Shown piece after piece: positions 8,912 to 15,767 of a stretch of DNA of 64,000 nt. The notes under the pieces are model-generated. The model was not told the origin of the DNA and searched no databases. It saw only the letters and a program-made list of their open reading frames with translations. The position numbers were made by a program, and so were the translations under genes. Where the stretch lies: positions 372,001 through 436,000 of the forward strand of contig NZ_LR134418.1 of assembly GCF_900637865.1 (NCBI RefSeq), in the 5' to 3' direction. Each line of letters starts with the position of its first letter. Position 1 is the first letter of the stretch. The stretch is from Legionella adelaidensis. GTDB taxonomy: Bacteria; Pseudomonadota; Gammaproteobacteria; Legionellales; Legionellaceae.

Positions 8912-10444
8912 TCATAAAATTATCATTGGCAGATCATCATATTTTTCTACAATATATTTTTTCAATTCTTCGCTAGATTGTTGATGAAAAGTAGAAAGGG
9001 GCTCAAAAGCAGACATTGCTCGTTCTATATTAGTCTTTTGTATTATAAATTTGAAATTGTTAATTCCTATTTTTTTAGCCTTTCCAGTTAATACGCTTAC
9101 TAAAATGATTGTGCTTTGACCAATTTTAAAGGTTAAATTACTAAACATATAGTAATCACTCATATCGGAGATAACGTCCGTCTCAAAGTGTAAGTTAATC
9201 TCAAATGGCCGGAATGAAATAATTTTATCCAACAAATTTATTTCTATTTTTAATTTATCGACCTGTTCTAAGGATGGTTTTTCCTCGATTAAACATGGAA
9301 AAAATATTGATGAACGCACTAAACATTCTAATGTTTCTATGTCAATTAATTTAAGGGGTTCACTACTGTTATTCTGCCTAATTGTAAAAACACACTTATT
9401 ATTTATGTACAATTTTGCTTCATTACCCGCGCTCTGTAATTTATTAAATAAGTTTGCGTATTTAATAAACTCCAATATATTTAAATTTGTACTATTATTG
9501 AAATTTGGAATAAATTGAGCGTTATTATTGGATGGATTATACAAAATATCAAAATAGTCCCATGCTATTCTATTTAATCTATATTTCTCATCAAGAAGGT
9601 GGTTAAAATCAAGAATATAATGTTTAACCGAAAAATTATATTGGGTAGGTAAATTGTCTTTATATAAATACAGAACCCCCATGTGACTAGGAGTAGGTGG
9701 TGAAATTTCTAACTTTGCGTTATCAGCAGAAATGTTTCTGAAAATATATCCAAATCTTTTCTGTAACAAACTGCCTTTTTTTAATTGAATGCTCTCTTTT
9801 ATACCTAAGAATAAATGGGTAAATTCAATAATATCCGCTTCATTTTCAAAGCCTAAGTTAAAGTTACCGAAACCATCTTCATATCCAGAATTTTTTAGAA
9901 AATCTTCTTTATCTTGTCGATATTGTAAGTAATCCTTTCCAATTTCTTTTGCAATGAAGGCCCTAATTTGTGATCCGTCTGTCAATTGTAGGCAATTATC
10001 TTCTTCAAACTTAATTTGTAGGGTTTTCTTATGTAGAATATTAAATTCGTCATTTTTTATGGCTTTTGCAACTCTTTTGAGGATCTCAGATATTAGACTT
10101 TTATCAAGATGCTTTAGGTATACTTTTGAGGGTTTCAATCTGGAGTTAAATACCATAAAAATAAAAAAGCATGGTATAGGGGATTTGGCAAGACGGTATA
10201 AATTACCTAAGTGTATGTTTACCTTTCTGGCCCTTCCTGCTGTTGACTTCACCTGAAAAAAATATGTATATTCCGGCTCATGGATAGTTTGATGTGTAGT
10301 TTGCTTGAGGTTAGAGTCCTCAACAAAAAAATCCCATCCTGTTTCATCCTCAATAGACTGATTGATCACAAACTCAGCTTCTGTGCACCAAATGCTAAAA
10401 TACTTTTCCGCAAGCTTTCCAATTTTTTGACTTACATTAGTCAT
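8912..10444 (-). CDS. DUF4365-like PD-(D/E)XK domain protein, possible defence gene
   Basis: This 510-residue protein begins with a short domain showing a restriction-endonuclease-like signature: Glu13 in AEKYF, Asp38 in GWDFFVE, and Gln64-Val-Lys66 in FFQVKST. That spacing is what DUF4365-type nuclease-like domains show. The remaining 400 residues are mixed alpha/beta with no motif I recognise. It is transcribed against the tra operon and sits between traD and the accessory block, a common place for defence cargo in ICEs. Its base composition is very AT-rich, hinting at separate acquisition. Nuclease activity and an antiphage role are inferences from the N-terminal motif and location only. 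Confidence 0.6.
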   Translation of the reverse strand: MTNVSQKIGKLAEKYFSIWCTEAEFVINQSIEDETGWDFFVEDSNLKQTTHQTIHEPEYTYFFQVKSTAGRARKVNIHLGNLYRLAKSPIPCFFIFMVFNSRLKPSKVYLKHLDKSLISEILKRVAKAIKNDEFNILHKKTLQIKFEEDNCLQLTDGSQIRAFIAKEIGKDYLQYRQDKEDFLKNSGYEDGFGNFNLGFENEADIIEFTHLFLGIKESIQLKKGSLLQKRFGYIFRNISADNAKLEISPPTPSHMGVLYLYKDNLPTQYNFSVKHYILDFNHLLDEKYRLNRIAWDYFDILYNPSNNNAQFIPNFNNSTNLNILEFIKYANLFNKLQSAGNEAKLYINNKCVFTIRQNNSSEPLKLIDIETLECLVRSSIFFPCLIEEKPSLEQVDKLKIEINLLDKIISFRPFEINLHFETDVISDMSDYYMFSNLTFKIGQSTIILVSVLTGKAKKIGINNFKFIIQKTNIERAMSAFEPLSTFHQQSSEELKKYIVEKYDDLPMIIL

Positions 10445-10499
10445 TTAGCAGGTTCTTTCTAACTATTGATTTACAATTATAGGTTAATCAAATCTTTTT

Positions 10500-10529
10500 T
10501 GCGTCACTGCATTTATGTGCAGTGACGCA
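10500..10529. repeat. perfect 12-bp inverted repeat upstream of the DUF4365-like gene
   Basis: Arms GCGTCACTGCA (10501-10511) and TGCAGTGACGC (10518-10528) are perfect complements around a 6-nt spacer, and the flanking T/A pair extends the match by one. There is no T-tract after it on either strand in the sense needed for a terminator. It lies 56 nt upstream of the reverse gene start and could be an operator, a recombinase site or part of a transfer origin; none of these is demonstrated. Confidence 0.75.
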
Positions 10530-10574
10530 GGAAACAAACCTTGATTTTGCTTTGTAAAATCAACACATTAGAAC

Positions 10575-10611
10575 ATTTTGTCCTGGCGCGCTTCACGCGT
10601 CAGGACAAAAT
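10575..10611. repeat. long hairpin-forming inverted repeat
   Basis: Arms of 16 nt (10575-10590 and 10596-10611) are complementary except for one G-T wobble, around a 5-nt spacer CTTCA. The arm core is TTTTGTCCTG. It lies between the first inverted repeat and the predicted promoter of the hammerhead RNA. With A/T on both outer ends it could act as a bidirectional terminator insulating the RNA gene, or as a recombination or transfer site. Confidence 0.75.
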
Positions 10612-10627
10612 TCTTATCTTTAAGCAC

Positions 10628-10656
10628 TTGCGAAGCAAGTACCACTTTGATAATTT
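10628..10656 (+). promoter_or_regulatory. predicted promoter of hammerhead RNA 1
   Basis: A -35-like TTGCGA (10628-10633) and a -10-like TAATTT (10651-10656) are separated by 17 nt. Transcription would start near 10663-10665, at the first base of ribozyme stem I. The -35 box lies in a small inverted repeat (CTTGC-GAA-GCAAG). The second RNA copy has the same arrangement at 14625-14653, which strengthens the call. Not experimentally shown. Confidence 0.55.
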
Positions 10657-10664
10657 TTAATAGA

Positions 10665-10717
10665 GCACAACTGAAGAGCTGGTGCGATCCAGCGAAACGT
10701 GAATTAGCGTCTTGTGC
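10665..10717 (+). ncRNA. type I hammerhead ribozyme, copy 1
   Basis: All conserved parts of a hammerhead are present in order. Stem I 5' strand is GCACAA (10665-10670). The core is CUGAAGA (10671-10677). Stem II is GCUGG/CCAGC (10678-10682 with 10689-10693) with loop UGCGAU. GAAA is at 10694-10697. Stem III pairs 10697-10700 with 10707-10710 (A-U, C-G, G-C, U-G) around loop GAAUUA. The cleavage-site C is 10711, and stem I closes with UUGUGC (10712-10717). Stem I is open-ended, so this is type I. Self-cleavage is predicted 3' of 10711. No stem I extension for the usual loop II contact is obvious if transcription starts near 10664. Confidence 0.92.
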
Positions 10718-10817
10718 AAAGCCACTCCTTTCCCTAACTCCGTGGCTGGACGTTCAGTCGGGAAAACCATCTAGGAAACTCTGTCATTCGATAGAGCAAC
10801 TCCCTTGCGGGGTTTAA
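10718..10817 (+). ncRNA. conserved structured RNA domain downstream of hammerhead 1
   Basis: The 3' cleavage product folds into four hairpins. The first is GCCAC/GUGGC (10721-10725 with 10742-10746) with a loop containing CCCUAAcUCC. The second is GAC/GUC (10749-10751 with 10757-10759) with loop GUUCA. The third is CUCUGUC/GAUAGAG after AGGAAA. The fourth is a CCC/GGG hairpin with loop UUGC. UUUCCC in the first loop (10729-10734) is complementary to GGGAAA (10760-10765), suggesting a pseudoknot. The same order and motifs recur at 14710-14812 with compensating base changes. A 79-residue reading frame over this RNA has no family resemblance and is best ignored. Confidence 0.8.
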
Positions 10818-10848
10818 GTCAATTCATAACTGACCGTGGACTTGAGAT

Positions 10849-10870
10849 AAGCCCAGGGCTTTTCTTTTTT
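10849..10870 (+). terminator. Rho-independent terminator of hammerhead RNA 1
   Basis: AAGCC/GGCTT pair around a 3-nt loop and are followed by TTCTTTTTT. A transcript from the predicted promoter would end near 10870, giving a primary RNA of about 206 nt and a 3' product of about 159 nt after ribozyme cleavage. It separates the RNA gene from the recombinase genes. Confidence 0.75.
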
Positions 10871-11037
10871 AAGGAGAACTACTACTAAAAAACTGTTGTA
10901 ACCGGCTACATCGTTTGCCTTATAACGATTGTTTTGCCCCTACTTCGAGCTTTTACGGTTTTTGCCGGGTTTCATCTTTGAGTGAGCCGCTCGACCAACA
11001 CTAAACCAGAGACAGGGCAAATAACCTTTGGATTGTG

Positions 11038-11841
11038 ATGAGAAAATATTCCCTAAGACAAGCCGCAAAACGCTACTTAAAGCTTGAAAGTCAAGGAAGC
11101 TATACGGAGAAAAAACAACGATACTATGTCATCCAAAAAATGGTTGATGATTTATTTCGTATTGGTGAGGTTCCTAATACATGGCAAAGCTTAGAGACTC
11201 AGCACGTTAAAAACTTAGTAAAGTTTTGGAAAAAAAATGGCTTGAAGGATACAACCATCATGCGCCATATGACCATCATTCGCAGTTTTTTACGAAATAT
11301 TCAGTGCACAGCATCTGGTATAGATAATCAATCCCTACAATTATATCGACCCAAAGTTAAAAAAAGTCACTTAGAGTTGCAATCTAATATTTGGGAGTCC
11401 TTTGCAGAGAGTGTTCCCCGCTTAATACTGGCCTTACAAACACAATTTGGTTTAACCTTTAGTGAGTCAATCCTTACCAAGCCAGGAATTCATACTAAAG
11501 ACTGCAAACTCTGGATAACCCGAGAAATTTCCTTTAATTCTTTGGATCGTATAATTCCTATTAGAAATGAAGTGCAAAAAGAAATTCTAGCGGACTTATC
11601 CAACCTTACAAACAACCTCAATCTATTAAATTACCTGGGCTACAACCAAATTCGTATGGATTGGAATAACGCGCTTATTAAGCACTCTTTACCAACAAAT
11701 AAATCTTGGCGTTACCTTTATGCCAGACAAATGTATAAATATCTCCTGCCCATCCTAGGTAATTATCAGACCTACATAGCCCTACATGCTGAAATGGGAA
11801 TTAAATCTCGAAATACTCTATGGTCATACCTAAATGAGTAA
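11038..11841 (+). CDS. degenerate tyrosine-recombinase-like protein, first of a pair
   Basis: This 267-residue protein (ATG 11038; a GTG three bases earlier is an alternative) has the outline of a tyrosine recombinase: an N-terminal SAM-like helical half and a catalytic-like half. The position of the first catalytic Arg (normally GLR) reads FGLTFSE, so that Arg is lost. A WRYLYAR segment sits where HxLRH is expected, keeping the Arg but not the His, and a Tyr remains near the C-terminus (TLWSYL). It overlaps the next recombinase gene by 8 nt. I infer a non-catalytic or accessory partner of the following enzyme. It begins 168 nt after the hammerhead RNA terminator. Confidence 0.72.
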   Translation: MRKYSLRQAAKRYLKLESQGSYTEKKQRYYVIQKMVDDLFRIGEVPNTWQSLETQHVKNLVKFWKKNGLKDTTIMRHMTIIRSFLRNIQCTASGIDNQSLQLYRPKVKKSHLELQSNIWESFAESVPRLILALQTQFGLTFSESILTKPGIHTKDCKLWITREISFNSLDRIIPIRNEVQKEILADLSNLTNNLNLLNYLGYNQIRMDWNNALIKHSLPTNKSWRYLYARQMYKYLLPILGNYQTYIALHAEMGIKSRNTLWSYLNE

Positions 11842-12733
11842 ATCCAAGCTAAAAAGCGCACAATTTTCAATAAACGAGTCTCTGAAAGAGATTAAAGGCT
11901 ACTCTTTTGCCAGCAAGGCGGACATGCGCCATATTTTAAATCGCTGTATTAAAGATTTGCATGAGAAAGGCTTTAAAGTCGCGCATATCAAAGGACTAAA
12001 ATCCAAACACATTCATATACTGCTAGAGCAATGGAAGTCCGTAGGTAAAAATCCTGCTACTATGAAAAATTATTTATCCAAATTACGAAAAATTGCAGTG
12101 GTATTGAACAAACCTGATTTGGTAAAACCAAATAATGACGCTTATAAGATAGCCAAACGTAGCTATATCCCTACCTACAATAAAGCAATTTTAAATCCTG
12201 ATTTTTCGCTATGTAAGGATCCATTGATTCGCCTTTCTCTAGAAGCTCAATTTTTATTCGGGTTACGACGAGAAGAGTCTATGAAACTCATTATTAGTGA
12301 CGCCTGGCGAGGAGGCCATTTAATTATTAAGCCTAGTTGGACTAAAGGAGGGATTGGAAGAACACTAGATATTACCAGTAATGAGCAAAAACAGTGGCTA
12401 GATAAAGCCATTCGGCAAATACCTCGCGGGCATTCGTTAATTCCCCATAATAAAACATACAAGCAACACTTAAGGCATTATCAAACGCAAACAGAAAAGA
12501 TGGGGTTAAAAAAATGTCATGGTCTTAGACACGCTTACGCTCAAAGGCGCTACGAGGAAATTACCCGATGCTTATCCTCAAACAATCAACCTTTTCGATG
12601 CCCAATTTCTGGGGGTATTCCTACAAAAAATTTAAAAGGGGAAATGAAAAGTATCGATCGACAAGCGCGTGAAATCATTAGTAGAGAACTTGGACATTGT
12701 CGGTTAGCTATTACAAAAATTTATTTAGGTTAG
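11834..12733 (+). CDS. tyrosine recombinase (integrase), second of a pair
   Basis: This 299-residue protein has the full catalytic set of a tyrosine recombinase: Arg145 in FGLRREES, a likely Lys171, His229-x-x-Arg232 in HGLRHAYAQ, His288 in ELGH and the nucleophile Tyr297 in KIYLG, two residues from the C-terminus. An N-terminal helical DNA-binding half precedes it. Start and preceding stop overlap (8 nt), so the two proteins are probably made together and may act as a heteromer. It could integrate or excise the ICE, or only the local module; it lies about 31 kb from the tRNA attachment site, which leaves its target uncertain. Confidence 0.85.
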   Translation: MSKSKLKSAQFSINESLKEIKGYSFASKADMRHILNRCIKDLHEKGFKVAHIKGLKSKHIHILLEQWKSVGKNPATMKNYLSKLRKIAVVLNKPDLVKPNNDAYKIAKRSYIPTYNKAILNPDFSLCKDPLIRLSLEAQFLFGLRREESMKLIISDAWRGGHLIIKPSWTKGGIGRTLDITSNEQKQWLDKAIRQIPRGHSLIPHNKTYKQHLRHYQTQTEKMGLKKCHGLRHAYAQRRYEEITRCLSSNNQPFRCPISGGIPTKNLKGEMKSIDRQAREIISRELGHCRLAITKIYLG

Positions 12734-12776
12734 GCCAAGTACCCGAATCATAAATTTTGAATACCTTTCTATATGT

Positions 12777-13643
12777 TTATTTAATTGCATCATAATCCGT
12801 ATAAATTTCATGCAAAACTTCTCTTACGTCAGTACCTTTGATTGGCCAACATAAGGTTTTCCAAAATGCCCATCCTAAAGCTCGTATCCAGGTATCATTA
12901 TCCAGTTGAACTGCATTTTTAAATACCTCTCGTTCTTCGTTAGAGAAAAAATTCCATGCTATTACCAAATCACACGCAGGATCACCTACAGCCAACTGAC
13001 CGAAATCGATAATAGCGCGCAGTCTTCCATTCCTAACTAAAATATTTCCAACGGCTATGTCTCCGTGAACCCAAACAGGCTTTAAGCGCCATCCAGAAGA
13101 AAGTGCCTGTTGCCATAATGAGGCTGCAAGTTGTTGTTCAAGAGAGTTTTTAATTTTAGGAATTGCAACTTGCATTTCATGATCATAAGCCCTTATTGAA
13201 CTGCCCCTATAAAAGTTCTGTGCCCCGGCCAAAGGTCCACCTGTAGCATCTAAAGTTTGAAATTCTTTTAAATATTTTCCTAATGTTTCTGCAAAACATT
13301 TTATATCTTGAATATTCTGTCTTGAAGCAGACTCCCCTTCAATCCAGCGATTAATACTCCAATGCCATGGATAAGCTGGTGATGGTTTTCCAAGTGCAAT
13401 AGGTTGCGTGATTTGAAAGGAGAGTTGTTTAGAAAGCCATGGCAACCATTGATATTCTTTCTTTATTTGTGGCTCATACTCCTTATCGCTAGGCAAACGA
13501 ATCACCATTTCTTCACCTAGATGAAACGTACGATTATCCCAGCCACCTTGAGTCACTGGGTGAATTGGCAGTGAAAGCCATTGTGGATATTGCTCGGCAA
13601 TCAGCTTTTGGACTAAGTTTTTGTCAATTTTTACTTTATCCAT
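12777..13643 (-). CDS. aminoglycoside-phosphotransferase-family kinase
   Basis: This protein of 288 residues belongs to the APH/choline-kinase fold. It shows a substrate-loop segment (QGGWDNRTF), a VIRLP strand with a basic residue for ATP, the catalytic loop VHGDIAVGN and the metal-binding IIDFGQLAVGDPACDL. I use the ATG at 13643, which has AAGGT upstream; an upstream extension to 13760 lacks a good ribosome site. The gene faces the integrase pair and diverges from the GNAT gene. Drug resistance is possible, but many members of this family act on other small molecules, so the substrate is unknown. Confidence 0.8.
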   Translation of the reverse strand: MDKVKIDKNLVQKLIAEQYPQWLSLPIHPVTQGGWDNRTFHLGEEMVIRLPSDKEYEPQIKKEYQWLPWLSKQLSFQITQPIALGKPSPAYPWHWSINRWIEGESASRQNIQDIKCFAETLGKYLKEFQTLDATGGPLAGAQNFYRGSSIRAYDHEMQVAIPKIKNSLEQQLAASLWQQALSSGWRLKPVWVHGDIAVGNILVRNGRLRAIIDFGQLAVGDPACDLVIAWNFFSNEEREVFKNAVQLDNDTWIRALGWAFWKTLCWPIKGTDVREVLHEIYTDYDAIK

Positions 13644-13727
13644 TGAGACCTTATGTATATTTCTATTGGGATATCTTAACATATGTCTTAAAAGTGTATA
13701 AAAAGCACTCATCATACCGAGGTAAAA

Positions 13728-14585
13728 ATGATTGTAATAAAAAAGCTGAGCGAATTGCATGTAGATGAATTGGCGTTATATCTCAATCATTATCAAGAAA
13801 CGACCATGTTCATTAGAAACAATTTATGCCACTCGGGAATTACCTACCAAGATGGACCCTTCCACGGAGAATATTACGGCTCCTTTGAGAACAACCAACT
13901 GAATGGCGTTTTAGCGCATTATTGGAATGGTAACGTGATGATGCAAGCTGAAAATTTTTCTGCATTATCAGCATTAGTAGACGAATTCAAACTTAAAAAG
14001 ACAAGGCAAATTGCCGGGATACTAGGTGAAGATACTCAAGCCAATTTTGTCATTGATAAACTGGGCTTACAATCATCCCTATTCGCAATTAATTATCAGG
14101 AAAAATTATTCTTACTTAATCTTGAAAAAATGACTACACCTCAAGCGGTTCATTCCTATGACTGCACGCTCAAAACAGTGGATTGTGAAATGGATGTCAT
14201 TAAAGAATGGCTTATCGCTTATCATATAGAAGCGCTTGGAGACGATGCTAACAACCCCAAGCTTGAAGAATCCATTATTTATGAAATTCAAGATACGCAA
14301 CTTAGTCAATATCGATGGGTTTTGTTTGTAAATAATACCCCTGTTTCATTATGTGGGTTTAATGCCAATCTACCTGATATTGTACAGCTAGGTCCGGTTT
14401 ATACTCCTCCTGCTTTTAGAAATAAAGGATTTGCCAGAACCGCTGTGTATCTTTGCTTAAAGCAAGCCGCTTTAAAACAAGTCAAAAGAGCTATTTTGTT
14501 CACCAATGATCATTCTGCAATACGTTCTTATAAGTCACTTGGTTTTCAAGAAATAGGAAAATATCGACTGGCAATACTAAAATAA
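13728..14585 (+). CDS. GNAT-family N-acetyltransferase
   Basis: The 285-residue protein carries a C-terminal GNAT acetyl-CoA-binding segment (VYTPPAFRNKGFARTAV, about residues 224-240) followed by the typical YKSLGFQEIG motif. The N-terminal half resembles a diverged second GNAT-like domain. A ribosome site AGGT precedes the ATG by a few nucleotides. It is divergent from the phosphotransferase, sharing an 84-nt promoter region. Pairing of an APH-type kinase with an acetyltransferase suggests small-molecule modification cargo. The substrate cannot be told from sequence. Confidence 0.82.
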   Translation: MIVIKKLSELHVDELALYLNHYQETTMFIRNNLCHSGITYQDGPFHGEYYGSFENNQLNGVLAHYWNGNVMMQAENFSALSALVDEFKLKKTRQIAGILGEDTQANFVIDKLGLQSSLFAINYQEKLFLLNLEKMTTPQAVHSYDCTLKTVDCEMDVIKEWLIAYHIEALGDDANNPKLEESIIYEIQDTQLSQYRWVLFVNNTPVSLCGFNANLPDIVQLGPVYTPPAFRNKGFARTAVYLCLKQAALKQVKRAILFTNDHSAIRSYKSLGFQEIGKYRLAILK

Positions 14586-14624
14586 TTTCAATGAAGTTCA
14601 TTTGATATCGCTCACAAATAACGC

Positions 14625-14653
14625 TTGCTTTCCAATACAAGCCTGCCTAATCT
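14625..14653 (+). promoter_or_regulatory. predicted promoter of hammerhead RNA 2
   Basis: TTGCTT (14625-14630), a 17-nt spacer and TAATCT (14648-14653) precede the ribozyme core by 13 nt, almost the same geometry as copy 1 (14 nt). The start point would be near 14660. As in copy 1, the -35 lies in an inverted repeat (GCTTG with CAAGC, 14623-14642), a possible operator. The prediction rests on sequence and on conservation between the two copies. Confidence 0.55.
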
Positions 14654-14661
14654 GAAAGCAA

Positions 14662-14709
14662 CACAACTGATGAGCCAGTGCAATTCTGGTGAAACCTGTA
14701 GGTCTTGTG
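14662..14709 (+). ncRNA. type I hammerhead ribozyme, copy 2
   Basis: Stem I 5' strand is CACAA (14662-14666). The core is CUGAUGA (14667-14673). Stem II is GCCAG/CUGGU (14674-14678 with 14686-14690, one G-U closing pair) with loop UGCAAUU. GAAA is at 14691-14694. Stem III is ACC/GGU (14694-14696 with 14701-14703) with tetraloop UGUA. The cleavage-site C is 14704, and stem I closes with UUGUG (14705-14709). Every invariant core position matches the hammerhead consensus. Compared with copy 1, stems II and III differ in sequence but keep pairing. Cleavage is predicted 3' of 14704. Confidence 0.93.
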
Positions 14710-14812
14710 ATTTGCCATCTTGTACCCCTAATTCCATGGCAGAGCGTTTAGCAGGGAAATCCACAGGAAATGTCTTTACGACTTCGCGTCAGAGGAGTGC
14801 CTTGAGCACATC
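14710..14812 (+). ncRNA. conserved structured RNA domain downstream of hammerhead 2
   Basis: This domain follows the plan of copy 1. Hairpin GCCAU/AUGGC (14714-14718 with 14736-14740) has the CCCUAAuUCC loop. A short GC/GC hairpin (14744-14745 with 14751-14752) has loop GUUUA. GGGAAA follows at 14754-14759, with CCC at 14726-14728 as possible pseudoknot partner. Next come AGGAAA and a CUUU-ACG/CGU-AGAG hairpin with one bulge, then GUGC/GCAC (14797-14800 with 14806-14809) with loop CUUGA. No strong terminator follows directly; CCCAATTGGG plus TTTT at about 14860-14875 is a weak candidate. The RNA could therefore read into the small gene at 14919. Confidence 0.8.
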
Positions 14813-14918
14813 ATCATTAATAACTAGGTAAAATCAATTATTTGACCTTTTTGCATAACCCAATTGGGATTTTGATTATCCCTTTGGGGCTAATCTCCCT
14901 ATTTATAAGGAGCTAAGT

Positions 14919-15107
14919 ATGCATCAGCAAGAAAAAGTACAATTGGATATTGAGCATTTACTGTTTGAACTGAACTGTTGCGTAAATAATTTAAGTCGTT
15001 ACCGGCTTAAAATTAACCGCGATGACATTCAGCAGGCAGAATTAAGTTTAAGTAAATTAGAATCACTCATCTCGTTTTCTAAACAAGTCGCAAAAATGTC
15101 AGCTTAG
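14919..15107 (+). CDS. small helical protein of unknown function
   Basis: The frame encodes 62 residues and has a good ribosome site (TAAGGAG, 8 nt before the ATG). The product is predicted to be almost all helical with heptad-like leucines (IEHLLFELNCCVNNLSRYRLK, cut here by Cys-Cys near the middle). No family is recognised. It lies between hammerhead RNA 2 and ardA and could be co-transcribed with either. Small proteins at this location often accompany antirestriction genes in conjugative elements, which is context only. Confidence 0.6.
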   Translation: MHQQEKVQLDIEHLLFELNCCVNNLSRYRLKINRDDIQQAELSLSKLESLISFSKQVAKMSA

Positions 15108-15183
15108 CGACATAGAGTACAGATGCGCTATATGCTGCTGTGAAGAAATCGAAATGAAATTCTTTTTTTAATATAAACCCAGT

Positions 15184-15201
15184 GCGGGAGTAATTTCCCG
15201 C
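15184..15201 (+). promoter_or_regulatory. hairpin in the ardA leader
   Basis: GCGGGA (15184-15189) and TCCCGC (15196-15201) pair perfectly around a 6-nt loop. The hairpin sits 32 nt before the ardA start and 77 nt after the small gene. There is no T-tract, so it is more likely an RNA-stability or attenuation element, or an operator, than a terminator. Confidence 0.5.
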
Positions 15202-15232
15202 CAAGGATTGCTCCCTAATAGGAGATAATCCC

Positions 15233-15736
15233 ATGGAAAAACCTTCAATTTACGTTGCTTGTTTAGCCTCTTACAACAATGCCATTTTACATGGCGTCTG
15301 GATAGATGCTACTCAAAGGGAAGAGGAAATTATGGAAAAAATTTGGAGTATGCTTGATTGTAGCTCTGAACCAAATGCAGAAGAATTCGCTATTCATGAT
15401 TATGAAGGCTTCGGCAATATCAGAATTCATGAGTTTGAGGCAATATCTAATATCCTAGAGTACGCAGCGTTTATTAAGAAATATGGTGAGTTGGGTCTTG
15501 CCCTTCTTGAGGAGTATTCAATAGACGATGCACAAACTATGCTAGAGGACAATTATCAGGGCTGTTACTTTTCTGAGATTGATTTTGCCAGTCAGTTATT
15601 TGATGAATGCTATGCACATCAACTTCCGGAGCATGTGAGCTGCTATCTTGATTATGAGGCTTTTGCTAGAGATCTTTTTATCAGCGAGTATTTTTCTATA
15701 GAAGTTAGTGGAAAAACGCATGTTTTTTTAACTTAG
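15233..15736 (+). CDS. ardA: ArdA antirestriction protein
   Basis: ArdA is an acidic DNA-mimic protein that blocks type I restriction enzymes when a mobile element enters a new host. The 167-residue length and the N-terminal pattern fit the family: IYVACLASYNN, then LHGVWIDATQ, then FAIHDYEGFGNIRI, then YGELGLALLEEY and a C-terminal DYEAFARDLF. The protein is rich in Asp and Glu, as expected for a mimic. A GGAGAT ribosome site precedes the ATG. It has its own leader with a hairpin and a strong hairpin after the stop. Confidence 0.93.
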   Translation: MEKPSIYVACLASYNNAILHGVWIDATQREEEIMEKIWSMLDCSSEPNAEEFAIHDYEGFGNIRIHEFEAISNILEYAAFIKKYGELGLALLEEYSIDDAQTMLEDNYQGCYFSEIDFASQLFDECYAHQLPEHVSCYLDYEAFARDLFISEYFSIEVSGKTHVFLT

Positions 15737-15740
15737 ACCT

Positions 15741-15767
15741 TAATTGAGCCCTTTTGGGGCTCAATTA
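15741..15767 (+). terminator. hairpin after ardA
   Basis: Arms TAATTGAGCCC (15741-15751) and GGGCTCAATTA (15757-15767) are perfect complements with loop TTTTG. It begins 5 nt after the ardA stop. The following bases are only moderately T-rich, but the A/T-rich stem base would allow terminator action in either direction. Confidence 0.65.

Noticed and set aside
10578-10817. A 79-residue forward reading frame in the gap after the DUF4365-like gene
   Set aside because: It lies over the hairpin, the promoter and the hammerhead RNA, has no ribosome site or family resemblance, and the second RNA copy keeps structure rather than protein sequence.
14625-14831. A 68-residue forward reading frame before the small gene at 14919
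   Set aside because: It overlaps hammerhead RNA 2 in full; conservation with copy 1 is structural, not coding.
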